From contig NCEF01000010.1 of NCBI GenBank assembly GCA_002280565.1, forward strand, positions 83,660 to 125,646: a stretch of DNA of 41,987 bases, given 5' to 3'. Each line of letters begins with the position of its first letter. Position 1 is the first letter of the stretch. The position numbers and the translations under genes are program-made. Source of the DNA: Sphingomonas sp. 32-66-10 (GTDB lineage Bacteria > Pseudomonadota > Alphaproteobacteria > Sphingomonadales > Sphingomonadaceae). Positions 18,375 through 29,212 of the stretch are shown piece after piece. The notes beneath the pieces were generated by a model. It was not told the origin of the DNA, made no database searches, and saw only the letters and a list, made by a program, of their open reading frames with translations.

Positions 18375-18926
18375 TCAGGCGTCGGCGGTTTCCTTGGTCA
18401 ACGCCGTCTTGATTGCTTCGATGAACGCCGGGATGTCGTCGGGATTGCGGCTGGTGATCAGATTGCCGTCGACCACGACCTGTTCATCCACCACCTTCGC
18501 GCCGGCATTTTCCAGATCGGTGCGCAGGCTGGGCCAGCTGGTCGCGCGCTTGCCATCGACGATATCCGCCTCGATCAGCAGCCAGGGCGCGTGGCAGATC
18601 GCGGCGACGGTCTTCCCGTCGTCGAAAAACTCCTGGATCAGGCTGATCGTGGTGTCGTCCATCCGCAGCGTATCGGGATTATGCACGCCGCCGGGCAGGA
18701 CCAGCGCGTCGAAGTCTTCGCTATCAATGTCGCCGACCAGCGTGTCGGGCGAAATGCTCTCGCCCTTCTCACCGCCGCTCTCGCCGGTGATCGGGTCCAT
18801 CTTCAGCGACGCCAGCGTCACCTGAACGCCTGCATCGAGCAGCGCCTGACGCGGCTTCATCAGTTCGGACGTTTCGAACCCGTCGGTTGCGATCATCAGC
18901 ACGCGTGCCTGGGAAAGCTCGGTCAT
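18375..18926 (-). CDS. DJ-1/PfpI-family protein (type 1 glutamine amidotransferase-like)
   Basis: The 183-residue protein has the DJ-1/PfpI fold: VLMIATDGFETSEL with E18, ALVLPGGVHNPD, and the nucleophile elbow AAICHAPWLL with C111 and H112. This is the arrangement of YhbO/PfpI-like proteins, reported as stress-protective, with deglycase or glyoxalase activity proposed and debated. The acidic stretch GDIDSEDFD and the closing NPDDIPAFIEAIK match the same subgroup. It is cytoplasmic, has its own terminator, and is divergent from topoisomerase IB. The substrate cannot be derived from sequence. Confidence 0.9.
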   Translation of the reverse strand: MTELSQARVLMIATDGFETSELMKPRQALLDAGVQVTLASLKMDPITGESGGEKGESISPDTLVGDIDSEDFDALVLPGGVHNPDTLRMDDTTISLIQEFFDDGKTVAAICHAPWLLIEADIVDGKRATSWPSLRTDLENAGAKVVDEQVVVDGNLITSRNPDDIPAFIEAIKTALTKETADA

Positions 18927-19029
18927 CTTCGTTTCTCCTCATGGGGGTTGCCCCCACAACAGGTCAGCCGCGACGCAGTTCCGGAACGATGCGGCGGGAT
19001 GCGCATTGATCCGCCATGACGAGGGCGAA

Positions 19030-20037
19030 ATGAGCGGCAAGCTGCGCTATTGCGACGATGGGGCACCCGGTATCACGCGCCGGACGGTGCGCGGCGGTTG
19101 GGGCTATTGGGATGCGGACGGCAACCGCATCACCGATCGCGACGAGATCGACCGCCTCAACGCCATTGCCCTGCCCCCGGCCTATATCGACGCCTGGTAT
19201 TGCCCGCATGCGAACGGCCATTTGCAGGCGACCGGGGTCGATCCCCGGGGGCGCAAGCAATATCGCTACCACCCCGAGTTCCGTGCGGCGCAGGAGGCGG
19301 CGAAGTATGACCGCTGCGCCGGATTCGGCCATCGCCTGTCGCGCCTGCGCGCCAAGATCGAGATCGACCTGCGCAAGCGCGCGCTGACCCGCGACCGCGC
19401 CGTGGCCGCCGTCGTCCGCCTGCTCGACCTTGGCCATGTCCGCGTCGGGAATGAGGGCTATGCCAAGGCGAACAAGAGTTTCGGCGCAACCACGCTGCGC
19501 CGCCGCCATGCCAAGCTGGAAGGACGCAGTCTGAAGCTGCAATATCGCGCCAAGTCGGGCCGCATCCGCCTGCTCCGGATCACCGACGGGAGCCTGATCG
19601 GCTTCGTCAAGAAGTGCCAGGATCTGCCCGGCCAGCATCTGTTCGGCTGGCTCGACGATGCGGGCGAAGCGCATCCGGTGACGTCGAGCGACGTCAACGC
19701 CTATATCCGCGATGCGATGGGCGATGATTTCACAGCCAAGCATTTCCGCACCTGGGGTGCGAGCGTGATCGCGTTCGAGACGCTGGCGACAGCGCCCGGC
19801 CATGTCGGGCTGAAGACCTTGCTGGAGCCGGTGACCGCCGCGCTGGGCAACACGCCGAGCATCGCGCGCAAATCCTATGTCCACCCCGACCTGATCGCAC
19901 TCACCAAGGACCGCGATGCGCAGGCCGCGTTTCGCGACACCCTCGCGCTCCCGCGCACCACGCGCTACCTCTCGCGCGCCGAGCGGGGGCTGATCGCCTT
20001 TCTCGAGACCGGCGGGATCACCGCCAAGGCCGCCTGA
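19030..20037 (+). CDS. DNA topoisomerase IB (poxvirus type)
   Basis: This enzyme relaxes supercoils through a 3'-phosphotyrosine intermediate. The 335 residues fit bacterial poxvirus-like topoisomerase IB. Catalytic residues can be located: R138 (HVRVGNEGY), K175 (QYRAKSG), R240 (AKHFRTWG) and the nucleophile Y283 (ARKSYVHP). The N-terminal domain carries GWGYWDADGNRI and LPPAYIDAWYCPHANGHLQA, as in the family. ATG 19030 follows GAGGGCG; TTG 19006 would add eight residues. The MscS gene starts nine bases after its stop, so the two are probably co-transcribed. Confidence 0.95.
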   Translation: MSGKLRYCDDGAPGITRRTVRGGWGYWDADGNRITDRDEIDRLNAIALPPAYIDAWYCPHANGHLQATGVDPRGRKQYRYHPEFRAAQEAAKYDRCAGFGHRLSRLRAKIEIDLRKRALTRDRAVAAVVRLLDLGHVRVGNEGYAKANKSFGATTLRRRHAKLEGRSLKLQYRAKSGRIRLLRITDGSLIGFVKKCQDLPGQHLFGWLDDAGEAHPVTSSDVNAYIRDAMGDDFTAKHFRTWGASVIAFETLATAPGHVGLKTLLEPVTAALGNTPSIARKSYVHPDLIALTKDRDAQAAFRDTLALPRTTRYLSRAERGLIAFLETGGITAKAA

Positions 20038-20046
20038 AGGATCTCA

Positions 20047-21240
20047 ATGACCGTTACCAACACCGCCGCCGCTGCCGAGCAGGCCGCATCGAACAGCAGC
20101 GAAGCGCTGGAGGTGCAGACCCGCGCCTTCTTCGCCGACGCCAGCCTGTGGGTGCAGTCGCATTGGCTGCAAATCCTGATCGCGACCGGCATCGCGGTCG
20201 GCGTTGTCCTGTTGCTCTATTGGTTGCGTAGCTGGGGCACGAAACTGTGCCAGCGTGCTGATGGACCAATGGGATGGGGCACGATTGTCGGGCGCGCGGT
20301 TTCGCGCACCGGCAGCTTTTTCATCGTGATGCTCGCGGTCCGGCTGGTCTCCAACTATGCCGCGCCGCCCGCGATGCTGGAGCAGACAATCGCCTTCCTG
20401 TTCACCGTGGCGGTGGTGTTCCAGGGTGCGATTTGGGCGCGGGAGCTCATCCTGGGCGCCATCGAGAAGAAGACCGAGTCCGAGAATTACCATGGCGAGG
20501 CGCTATTGTCGGCGCTGGGCCTGATCCGGTTACTGGTCACCGTCTCGCTGTTCGCAATCGCGCTGGTGGTGGTGCTCGACAATCTGGGCGTCAACGTCAC
20601 CGGCCTGGTCGCGGGCCTGGGTGTCGGCGGCATCGCCATCGGCCTGGCGGCGCAGGGCATCTTTGCCGATTTGTTCGCGGCGCTGGCGATCATCTTCGAC
20701 AAGCCGTTCCGCCGAGGGGACAAGGTCATGTACGACCAGACCGTCGGCGTGGTCGAGGAAATCGGCCTCAAGTCGACGCGTGTGCGATCGTTCGACGGCG
20801 AGGTGCGGGTGATCGCCAACAAGCAGCTGCTCGACAAGGAAATCCACAATATTTCCAACCGCGAGCATGTCCGCATCAAGCTGCCGGTGGGCGTCGCCTA
20901 TGAAACGCCGCCGGAACAGTTGGAGGCGCTGCCCGCCATGCTGACCGGTATCGTTGAAGACGCTGGCGGGATCGTGGCGCGGGCGAGTTTCGAGACGCTG
21001 GGCGCAAGCTCGGTCGATTTTGCCTTGTGGTTCGACATTCCGGGCGATGACTGGCCGACTGCGCACAAGGTGCGCGATAAGGTGATCATCGGAATCCTGC
21101 GCCGCTTTGCTGCCGAAGGCATCTCAATCCCCTATCCGACGCAGACGACCTACACCGCTGATCCGAGTGGCAAGCTGATCCTGCCCTATCCCGAGGTGCA
21201 GCCGGTGATGCGCGTGGACAAGGAGGCGGGGGAGCGCTGA
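20047..21240 (+). CDS. MscS-family mechanosensitive channel
   Basis: The 397-residue inner-membrane protein has a soluble N-terminus, four predicted helices (around residues 42-59, 88-103, 112-130 and 155-180) and the MscS pore helix VTGLVAGLGVGGIAIGLAAQ followed by IFADLFAALAIIFDKPFRRG. The beta domain after it, with GVVEEIGLKSTRVR and VIANKQLLDKEI, is the usual MscS vestibule. It probably releases ions under osmotic down-shock; ion preference is not evident. The start is nine bases after topoisomerase IB with AAGGATC upstream. The 157 nt downstream hold no gene or recognisable site. Confidence 0.93.
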   Translation: MTVTNTAAAAEQAASNSSEALEVQTRAFFADASLWVQSHWLQILIATGIAVGVVLLLYWLRSWGTKLCQRADGPMGWGTIVGRAVSRTGSFFIVMLAVRLVSNYAAPPAMLEQTIAFLFTVAVVFQGAIWARELILGAIEKKTESENYHGEALLSALGLIRLLVTVSLFAIALVVVLDNLGVNVTGLVAGLGVGGIAIGLAAQGIFADLFAALAIIFDKPFRRGDKVMYDQTVGVVEEIGLKSTRVRSFDGEVRVIANKQLLDKEIHNISNREHVRIKLPVGVAYETPPEQLEALPAMLTGIVEDAGGIVARASFETLGASSVDFALWFDIPGDDWPTAHKVRDKVIIGILRRFAAEGISIPYPTQTTYTADPSGKLILPYPEVQPVMRVDKEAGER

Positions 21241-21397
21241 TTCGTCGCGCTCATTACCGTTTTCGAAGATCGGGTTTGGCTGTTCCCGCGCGGCTTACCT
21301 TACGGAAGTCGGCAGTTTCGCATTTCCAGTAGGCCCCACTTGCCCCGCGCCTCGCTTCGCCTTAGATGCGGGTGACAGCTTGCCGCAGGGGTTTGTC

Positions 21398-21871
21398 ATG
21401 GCCGATACCGACACGCAGGACAGCGTCACGATCCAGCAGCTTGCAGCGCAGGCGGGCGACGCGCGCGTGTCGGACTGGGTCACCGTGTCGCAGGAGATGA
21501 TCGACAAGTTCGCCGACGCGACGGGCGATCATCAGTTCATCCATGTCGATCCTGCCAAAGCCGCGATGACCCCGTTCGGCGGCACCATCGCGCACGGGTT
21601 TCTGACCCTCTCGCTGATGCCGCTGCTCAGCCAGAAGACGCCTCAGCCCCGGATCGAGGGCCTGAAAATGGGCGTCAACTATGGCGGCAACAAGGTGCGC
21701 TTCCTGACCCCGGTACGGTCGGGCAGCCGGGTGCGCGGCCACTTCAAGACGATCGAGCTGGTCGAGAAGCGCCCGGGCCAGTGGCAGCAGACCGTCGAAT
21801 TCACCATCGAGATCGAGGGGCAGGACAAGCCCGCCCTGATCGCCGAATGGATCAGCCAGCTTTTCGTATAG
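21398..21871 (+). CDS. MaoC-type (R)-specific enoyl-CoA hydratase
   Basis: The 157-residue single hot-dog protein carries the hydratase 2 motif FADATGDHQFIHVDP with its catalytic Asp and His, and the following FGGTIAHGFLTLSL helix of MaoC proteins. It would hydrate enoyl-CoA to (R)-3-hydroxyacyl-CoA. ATG 21398 has GCAGGGG at suitable spacing. The thiolase gene begins 25 bases later in the same direction, suggesting joint use in fatty-acid or polyhydroxyalkanoate metabolism; the PHA depolymerase at 25968-27197 fits the latter. Chain-length preference is not deducible. Confidence 0.92.
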   Translation: MADTDTQDSVTIQQLAAQAGDARVSDWVTVSQEMIDKFADATGDHQFIHVDPAKAAMTPFGGTIAHGFLTLSLMPLLSQKTPQPRIEGLKMGVNYGGNKVRFLTPVRSGSRVRGHFKTIELVEKRPGQWQQTVEFTIEIEGQDKPALIAEWISQLFV

Positions 21872-21896
21872 ACAATAAACCGAAGGGACCGTCCGC

Positions 21897-23072
21897 ATGC
21901 GTTCTGCCGTCATCGTTTCCACTGCCCGCACCCCGATCGGCCGCGCCTATCGCGGGGCGTTCAACGCGCTTCCGTCCCAGACGCTGGCCGCCAAGTCGAT
22001 CGAGGCCGCAGTCGCGCGCGCCGGGATCGATGGTGCCGAGGTGCAGGACGTGATCCTGGGCGCCGCGCTCCAGCAGGGGCATCAGGCCGGCAATATCGCG
22101 CGTCAGGCGCTGCTCCGCGCCGGCCTGCCCACCAGCGTTGCGGGCATGTCGGTCGACCGCCAGTGCGCCAGCGGCCTGATGGCGATCGCCACCGCCGCCA
22201 AGCAGATCGTTTGCGACAATATGGACATCACCATCGGCGGCGGCGTCGAGAGCATCAGCCTGGTCCAGACGCCGCAGATGCGCGTTGCGATGGATCCCGA
22301 GCTGCTGGCGATGCACAACGACGTGTATATGCCGATGCTGCAGACCGCCGAAGTGGTCGCCGCGCGCTACAGCATCAGCCGCGATGTTCAGGACGAATAT
22401 GGCTTCCAGTCGCAGCAGCGCACCGCCGCAGCCCAGGCCGCCGGCAAGTTCGACGACGAGATCATCCCCGTCACCGCGACGATGAACATCGTCAACAAGG
22501 AGACCAAGGAAGTCACCCAGAAGGAAGTGACGCTGACCAAGGACGAGGGCAACCGCCCCGAGACCACGCTGGAGGGCCTGCAGTCGCTCCAGCCGGTCGT
22601 CCCGAACGGCACCGTCACCGCCGGCAATGCCAGCCAGCTGTCGGACGGGTCGTCGGCCAGCGTGCTGATGGAGGAAAAGCTCGCCGAGAAGCGCGGCCTG
22701 ACCCCGCTCGGCCGCTATGTCGGCATGGCGGTCGCGGGCACCAAGCCCGACGAAATGGGCATCGGCCCGGTTTACGCGATCCCCGCACTGCTCGACCGCT
22801 TCAACCTGAAGATGGACGATGTCGGCCTGTGGGAGCTGAATGAGGCGTTCGCGGTGCAGGTGCTGTACTGCCGCGACAAGCTCGGCATTCCGGACGAGCT
22901 GCTCAACGTCAATGGCGGCTCGATCTCGATCGGCCACCCCTATGGCATGACCGGGGCGCGCTGCACCGGCCACGCCCTGATCGAAGGCAAGCGTCGCGGT
23001 GCAAAGTATGTCGTCGTGACGATGTGCGTCGGCGGCGGCATGGGCGCGGCGGGGCTGTTCGAGGTTCTGTAA
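21897..23072 (+). CDS. Acetyl-CoA acyltransferase (thiolase)
   Basis: The 391-residue thiolase has the complete catalytic set: C90 in [10 protein letters not shown]347 in [12 protein letters not shown] and C377 in [13 protein letters not shown]. The N-terminus [20 protein letters not shown] is standard. Thiolases condense two acyl-CoA or cleave 3-ketoacyl-CoA. Pairing with the MaoC hydratase suggests beta-oxidation or supply of PHA precursors; sequence alone does not separate biosynthetic from degradative types, although the [20 protein letters not shown] region is common in many sphingomonad acyl-CoA thiolases. A strong terminator follows at 23101-23129, closing the two-gene unit. Confidence 0.94.
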   Translation: MRSAVIVSTARTPIGRAYRGAFNALPSQTLAAKSIEAAVARAGIDGAEVQDVILGAALQQGHQAGNIARQALLRAGLPTSVAGMSVDRQCASGLMAIATAAKQIVCDNMDITIGGGVESISLVQTPQMRVAMDPELLAMHNDVYMPMLQTAEVVAARYSISRDVQDEYGFQSQQRTAAAQAAGKFDDEIIPVTATMNIVNKETKEVTQKEVTLTKDEGNRPETTLEGLQSLQPVVPNGTVTAGNASQLSDGSSASVLMEEKLAEKRGLTPLGRYVGMAVAGTKPDEMGIGPVYAIPALLDRFNLKMDDVGLWELNEAFAVQVLYCRDKLGIPDELLNVNGGSISIGHPYGMTGARCTGHALIEGKRRGAKYVVVTMCVGGGMGAAGLFEVL

Positions 23073-23100
23073 GCCGCTTAGTTGCAACGAACATTGAAGA

Positions 23101-23129
23101 AGCCGGCGGAGCGATCCGCCGGCTTTTTT
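23101..23129 (+). terminator. Rho-independent terminator after the thiolase gene
   Basis: A perfect 10-bp stem AGCCGGCGGA (23101-23110) and TCCGCCGGCT (23115-23124) with a GCGA tetraloop is followed by six T residues. It is the clearest intrinsic terminator in the window and ends the MaoC-thiolase transcript. Confidence 0.93.
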
Positions 23130-23195
23130 GCCTGTGGGGCTGCGGGCCGGTCGTGATACCCTGCAACAGCGGGATGGGCCGGCACGGAGGGCATC

Positions 23196-23795
23196 ATGAT
23201 GATGAAGGTTGCCGGACTCGTCGCTGTGTGCGCCGTTGCCATTTCTGAACCGGCATCAGCCTGCACGATCCCGCCACCGCCTCCGCAGCTGCAGGGTGAA
23301 ACCGTGGCGGCGTATGAAGCGCGCCTCGCCCGATTGTACCGCGAGCGGGAGATGGCAAGGGCCCAGGCACGGATCACGCGTGGCTTGGCCGACGCGGCGC
23401 TCATCTTTGTTGCGCGCGACACGGCCTGGGCGCCGTCATACCGCCAACGCCCTTTGCCCAAAGCGCGGCCGGGGCAGCCGCCGCCGTCCATACCCCGGCC
23501 CATTGCGCCGGTGATCGCATATCCTGCACCATCCTATTTCAAGCCGATCGACTGGATAAGGGGATCACCGGTCAGCCGCATTTTTCGCGTCAACCGTTCA
23601 GACACAAGCTGCGGCCCGATGAGCCTGGGCGACACATCGGCGAGCGAGCCCGGCAATCTGTACCTCTTCTTCGCCCGCAAAGGCCCGGTGTCCGAAGCGA
23701 CGCTGATCGACGCCATCGCACTGGATTCGATCGACCATCCAGCGCTGACCGCATTCGTCGCGAAATACCGCAAGCGCCCCACCGCGCGCCCATGA
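23196..23795 (+). CDS. Secreted proline-rich hypothetical protein
   Basis: The 199-residue product begins with a signal peptide (MMMKVAGLVAVCAVAISEPA) that ends near SACTIPPPPP; the cysteine there is not in a convincing lipobox. A helical stretch with YEARLARLYREREMARAQAR follows, then proline-rich segments and a final compact domain with SDTSCGPMSLGD and ATLIDAIALDSIDHPALTAF. I do not recognise it. It is isolated between a terminator and a convergent gene, and its G+C is slightly lower than its neighbours. Periplasmic location is likely. Confidence 0.65.
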   Translation: MMMKVAGLVAVCAVAISEPASACTIPPPPPQLQGETVAAYEARLARLYREREMARAQARITRGLADAALIFVARDTAWAPSYRQRPLPKARPGQPPPSIPRPIAPVIAYPAPSYFKPIDWIRGSPVSRIFRVNRSDTSCGPMSLGDTSASEPGNLYLFFARKGPVSEATLIDAIALDSIDHPALTAFVAKYRKRPTARP

Positions 23796-23800
23796 CACGG

Positions 23801-23830
23801 GGGGCCGGTCCGCAGATGCCGACCGGCCCC
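23801..23830. terminator. Hairpin between convergent genes
   Basis: A 9-bp perfect stem GGGGCCGGT (23801-23809) and ACCGGCCCC (23822-23830) with a 12-base loop sits between two convergent hypothetical genes. There is no T-run on either side, so it is only a possible bidirectional terminator. Confidence 0.4.
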
Positions 23831-23871
23831 ATCGCGATAACAGACGACCCGATGGGCTTGCTTGAGCGTGG

Positions 23872-24294
23872 TTATTTACCCTCGGGAGCCTCACAACCCT
23901 CGGCTGCGACGCCCCGTTTCAGCGTAATATCGCCGACCTTGGTCCGCGCCGGAGCCGCTGCGCCGTCGCCATTCAGGTCACCCGCCGCCACCTGAACCCC
24001 GCCGCGCGCTTCCTGCGCCTTGGGCTTGGGTCCGCGCGGAATGCGGCGGATGATGTCACGGTCCAGCGAGCCCTGTACCGCTTCACCGCCATCGCCACCG
24101 GTCTTGCGCGGGGTGAGCTTCGCTTGGTTCATCGCGCCGCTCCCGGCCCCGGCACCGGCACCGGCACCAGTGATGATGTCGGCGCAGCGGGCGTCGTCGC
24201 GCGATTCGCCCTTCACCCCGTCGAATTTCATATACTTCCCGCCTGCCGCCGGCACCGCGATGGCCATCATCGCGCCTACAGTCATCAGTCGCAT
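23872..24294 (-). CDS. Small secreted hypothetical protein with a Gly/Ala repeat
   Basis: The 140-residue protein starts at ATG 24294, preceded on its strand by GGGAGACGGGAA, with a short signal-like segment MRLMTVGAMMAIAVPAAGG. It contains the run GAGAGAGAGSGA, a charged middle and two cysteines (DARCADI and EGCEAPEGK). A longer in-frame extension to 24360 lacks a signal and is less likely. The segment AAGDLNGDGAAAP resembles a calcium-binding EF-type loop but is not convincing. Function is unknown; it is divergent from the TetR gene and might be its target. Confidence 0.6.
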   Translation of the reverse strand: MRLMTVGAMMAIAVPAAGGKYMKFDGVKGESRDDARCADIITGAGAGAGAGSGAMNQAKLTPRKTGGDGGEAVQGSLDRDIIRRIPRGPKPKAQEARGGVQVAAGDLNGDGAAAPARTKVGDITLKRGVAAEGCEAPEGK

Positions 24295-24357
24295 TTCCCG
24301 TCTCCCATTGTCCGATTGCCCTGCCCTCGCGCTGCGGCTATGCCGATTGGAGCGGTG

Positions 24358-24380
24358 CACTAGACTTGCAATCTAGAGTG
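24358..24380. promoter_or_regulatory. Imperfect palindrome between divergent genes, possible TetR operator
   Basis: The segment CACTAGACTTGCAATCTAGAGTG has outer CAC/GTG, inner TAGA/TCTA and a central TTGCAA, offset by one or two bases. It lies 29 nt before the TetR-type start and 64 nt before the divergent secreted gene, in the only A+T-rich patch of the gap. Autoregulatory TetR operators are usually placed like this. Evidence is positional and weak. Confidence 0.35.
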
Positions 24381-24408
24381 TTAATCCAAACTGAACCCGT
24401 ATGAGCAG

Positions 24409-25002
24409 ATGCGTATGGCGACCAAGGCAGGTGAAACCCGGACCCGCGTGCTGCAGGCTGCCGCACGTCTGTTCGCCGAACGCGGGCTGGAGGCGGTGTC
24501 GATCCAGGATATCCGCGACGCATCGGGGGTCTCGAACGGCAGCATCTTCCATCATTTCGGGTCGAAAAACGGCGTCGCGCTGCATGTCTATCTCGAAGAG
24601 CGCCGCACCTATTGGGATCATGCCATCGCTGCGGTTGAAGCATATGATGGCGACCCGGTGGACGCGCTCGGCGCGGCGGTGCGCGCCACGCTCGCCTATC
24701 AGCAGGCGCATCCCGAACGGCATAATTTCATGATCGAATGTGCCAGTTCTTCCTGGACCCGCGAACACGCTGCGCCGGTGCAGGCGCTCAACGCCGAATT
24801 CACTCAGCGCTTCCTTGCCTGGGGCGCGCCACATGCGATGGCCGGTCGGCTGCGACCGATCGATCCGCAGCTGGTCGCCGCGCTCGTCTTCGGCCCCAGC
24901 CAGTGGCTCGCCCGCTCCTGGCTCACCGGGCTGACGCCCGAACCGCCAACCCATTACGCCGACATGCTGGTTGACCTCGTAACCCGTGCGCTGCGGCCCT
25001 AA
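24409..25002 (+). CDS. TetR/AcrR-family transcriptional regulator
   Basis: The 197-residue protein has a classic TetR N-terminal DNA-binding domain: RVLQAAARLFAERGLEAVS, then IQDIRDASGVSNGSIFHHFG and SKNGVALHVYLEE. The C-terminal ligand domain is helical with WTREHAAPVQALNAEF and FGPSQWLARSWLTG. Start is ATG 24409 or ATG 24415. It is divergent from a small secreted gene and 38 nt upstream of a DUF1232 gene. The ligand is unknown. Nearby acyl-CoA enzymes make a fatty-acyl or ubiquinone-related signal conceivable, but nothing in the sequence shows it. Confidence 0.92.
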   Translation: MRMATKAGETRTRVLQAAARLFAERGLEAVSIQDIRDASGVSNGSIFHHFGSKNGVALHVYLEERRTYWDHAIAAVEAYDGDPVDALGAAVRATLAYQQAHPERHNFMIECASSSWTREHAAPVQALNAEFTQRFLAWGAPHAMAGRLRPIDPQLVAALVFGPSQWLARSWLTGLTPEPPTHYADMLVDLVTRALRP

Positions 25003-25040
25003 CGCTTGACGCCGCCGCGCCGCCGGGCGAAGCCGCGCGC

Positions 25041-25409
25041 ATGGGAATGAGCTTCACGCACCGCATCCGGATCGAGGCGCACGCCGTCTGGCTCGCCGTC
25101 CGCGATCCGCGCACGCCGTTGCTCGCGCGGCTGGTTGGGCTGCTGGTCGCTGCCTATGCGCTCTCGCCGATCGACCTGATCCCTGACTTTATCCCGGTGC
25201 TGGGGCTTGTGGATGATGCGCTGCTGATCCCGGCAGGCATTTGGCTGTTTGAAAAACTGGTCCCCGCCGGCTTGATGGCCGAACACCGCGCGACCGCCGA
25301 AGCTGCATCGCAACGCCCGGTCAGCCGCTGGGGGATCGCCATCGTGATCGCACTGTGGGCGCTGATCGCGTTCGTGGTCTATGAGTTCCTGATGCTCGGC
25401 TATGACTGA
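25041..25409 (+). CDS. YkvA-type DUF1232 membrane protein
   Basis: The 122-residue protein carries the DUF1232 signature ALSPIDLIPDFIPVLGLVDD, preceded by PRTPLLARLVGLLVAAYAL, and ends with one further helix (about residues 97-116). DUF1232 proteins are small membrane proteins of unknown role. ATG 25041 or ATG 25047 may be used. Its stop overlaps the start of the COQ7-type gene by eight bases, which suggests coupled expression. Confidence 0.88.
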   Translation: MGMSFTHRIRIEAHAVWLAVRDPRTPLLARLVGLLVAAYALSPIDLIPDFIPVLGLVDDALLIPAGIWLFEKLVPAGLMAEHRATAEAASQRPVSRWGIAIVIALWALIAFVVYEFLMLGYD

Positions 25410-25953
25410 GCCGAGCCTTACGGCGACGCTGCACGGTTCCGAAACGCTCGGCGACCGGGTCATGAAGGTCAATCACGCGGGCGAGCAGGGCGCGATTGCG
25501 GTCTATGCGACCCAGCGCTGGATTGCGCGGTGGCGCGCACCTGAGATGGTCGCTGAACTTACCGATTTTCTCGCCCATGAGCGCCGACACCGCACGCTGT
25601 TCGCAGCCGAACTCGCCAAGCGTGGGCGCGCCCGTTGCCGCAGCTACCACCTGTGCGCCCTTGGTGGGAGCGCAGCCGGGATCGTGACCGGCCTTATGGG
25701 TCGCCGCGCTATCGCTGCGACCACAGTAGCGATCGAGCGCGTCGTGCTGCACCATTTGAGGCTCCAGCTCGCTGCACTCAACGGAAAGGATGCCGCCGCA
25801 TGTTCAACGATCCGCGCAATCATCGCCGAGGAGCAGGAGCATCACGACCGTTCCGCCACCCGGCTGGGCACCCCGACGCTGCTTGAACGCATCATCGACC
25901 GCGCCATTGCCAGCGCGACAGAGACAGTTATCTGGCTCGGGATGCGCCTCTAA
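25402..25953 (+). CDS. coq7: COQ7-type demethoxyubiquinone hydroxylase
   Basis: COQ7 is a di-iron monooxygenase that hydroxylates demethoxyubiquinone late in ubiquinone synthesis at the membrane. The 183-residue protein shows the ferritin-like iron ligands in order: VNHAGEQGA (Glu), LAHERRH (Glu and His), VAIERVVLHH (Glu) and IAEEQEHHD (Glu and His). The DRVMKVNHAGEQGAIAVY opening is typical. It overlaps the DUF1232 gene by eight bases. It converges with phaZ with 14 nt between stops. Bacterial relatives are frequently annotated only as demethoxyubiquinone hydroxylase family proteins. Confidence 0.93.
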   Translation: MTEPSLTATLHGSETLGDRVMKVNHAGEQGAIAVYATQRWIARWRAPEMVAELTDFLAHERRHRTLFAAELAKRGRARCRSYHLCALGGSAAGIVTGLMGRRAIAATTVAIERVVLHHLRLQLAALNGKDAAACSTIRAIIAEEQEHHDRSATRLGTPTLLERIIDRAIASATETVIWLGMRL

Positions 25954-25967
25954 CCGCTCCACCCCGC

Positions 25968-27197
25968 TCAGCTATGCGCTGCGATCCACTCTTCCAGCAC
26001 CGGTGCAATGCGGTTGCGCCATTTGCTTCCGTTGAAGATGCCGTAATGCCCGACATCCTCCGCCATATGATATTTCTTCATCTTGGCGGGCAGTTTGGTG
26101 GCGATCGTCAGCGCCGCCTTGGTCTGGCCCAGCCCTGAAATATCGTCCTTCTCGCCCTCGATCGCCAACAGCGCGGTGTCGGTGATCGCGGCGGGGTCGA
26201 CCCGGCGGCCACGGTGCATCATTTCGCCCTTGGGCAACGCGTGCGCCTGGAACACGACATCGATCGTCTGGAGGTAGAATTCCGACGTCATGTCACACAC
26301 CGAGCGATATTCGTCGTAGAAGCGCATCGTCGCATCCGCGCTTTCATCGTCGCCCTTCACCAGATGCTTGAACATCTCCCAGTGCGAATTCATGTGGTTG
26401 CCCAGGTTCATCGTCATGAACCCGGCGAGCTGCAGGAAGCCCGGATAGACGGTGCGCCCGGCGCCCGGATAGGTGCCGGGGACGGTCGCAATCACATTCT
26501 GCTTGAACCAGCTATGCGGCCGTTCGGTCGCGAGCGTGTTGACCGCGGTCGGCGCCTCGCGCGTGTCGATCGGTCCGCCCATCAGGGTCAGCGTGCGCGG
26601 CGTATTGGGGTGCTTGTCGGCGTTCATCAGCGCGACGGCGGCATAGACCGGGACCGAGGGCTGGCAGACGGCGAGCACGTGCGGGCGGGCATCCCCCTCC
26701 GCCCCGATGGTGGCGAGAAATTCGATCACGTAATCGACATAGTCGTCGAGGTCGAAGCGCCCGTCGCTAAGCGGTACCTGTCGCGCGTCGCGCCAGTCGG
26801 TAATGTAGACGTCGGCCACGGGGAGCATCCGCTGCACGGTCCCGCGCAGCAGCGTGGCAAAATGCCCGCTCATCGGCGCGACGATCAGCAACTTGGGACC
26901 GCCCTCAACCCCTTCACGCACGAAGCGCTTGAGCTGGCCGAACGGTTTGCGAAGGACGATTTCCTCATGCACCGCGACCTGCTTGCCGTCGATTTCGGTG
27001 ACATCCAGCCCGAATTCGGGCTTGCCGCGCGGTGCCGAAGCATGGGCGAAGACTTCGAGCGCGGAGGCAAGGATCGGGCCGCCGCCGAAATAGGCAAAGG
27101 GATTGGCGGGATTATTGAGCAGGCCCGCGCTGAAATTCGCCAGCGCGCTCGCGCCGGCCAGCATCGAGCGCTGAAGTTCATAGGCGTTATACAGCAT
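25968..27197 (-). CDS. phaZ: Intracellular polyhydroxyalkanoate depolymerase
   Basis: This 409-residue enzyme resembles the PhaZ class that mobilises stored polyhydroxybutyrate granules. Seen: MLYNAYELQRSMLAG opening, an IVAPMSGHFATLLRGT strand-loop, the nucleophile region LAVCQPSVPV with C178 (cysteine in place of the usual lipase serine in this class), GGPIDTREAPTAVN, and the late His in EDVGHYGIFNG. The start ATG 27197 is standard. Polymer synthesis genes are not in the window, but the thiolase and MaoC genes 3-5 kb away could feed the same pathway. The 221-nt gap to the divergent exporter contains a CCCCGCCCCGGGTCGGGGC palindrome and no gene. Confidence 0.95.
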   Translation of the reverse strand: MLYNAYELQRSMLAGASALANFSAGLLNNPANPFAYFGGGPILASALEVFAHASAPRGKPEFGLDVTEIDGKQVAVHEEIVLRKPFGQLKRFVREGVEGGPKLLIVAPMSGHFATLLRGTVQRMLPVADVYITDWRDARQVPLSDGRFDLDDYVDYVIEFLATIGAEGDARPHVLAVCQPSVPVYAAVALMNADKHPNTPRTLTLMGGPIDTREAPTAVNTLATERPHSWFKQNVIATVPGTYPGAGRTVYPGFLQLAGFMTMNLGNHMNSHWEMFKHLVKGDDESADATMRFYDEYRSVCDMTSEFYLQTIDVVFQAHALPKGEMMHRGRRVDPAAITDTALLAIEGEKDDISGLGQTKAALTIATKLPAKMKKYHMAEDVGHYGIFNGSKWRNRIAPVLEEWIAAHS

Positions 27198-27418
27198 CGG
27201 TAATCAACATCCCCGCCCCGGGTCGGGGCAATGACAACGGTCTCATAGACGTTATAGCGGGCTCATGCTGCAGTGCAAACGCGGCGTACCGGATTTTCGA
27301 TCCCGGCTTGGGCCATCGCGTTCAATCATGTTTGCGCTGAGCCTGTCGATGCGCGGCCTGCCACAGCTGTCGGACGGAAGCCTGTTCCCTTGCACACGGC
27401 TTCGGGCTAGGCGGCAGC

Positions 27419-29208
<1,790 letters not shown>

Positions 29209-29212
<4 letters not shown>

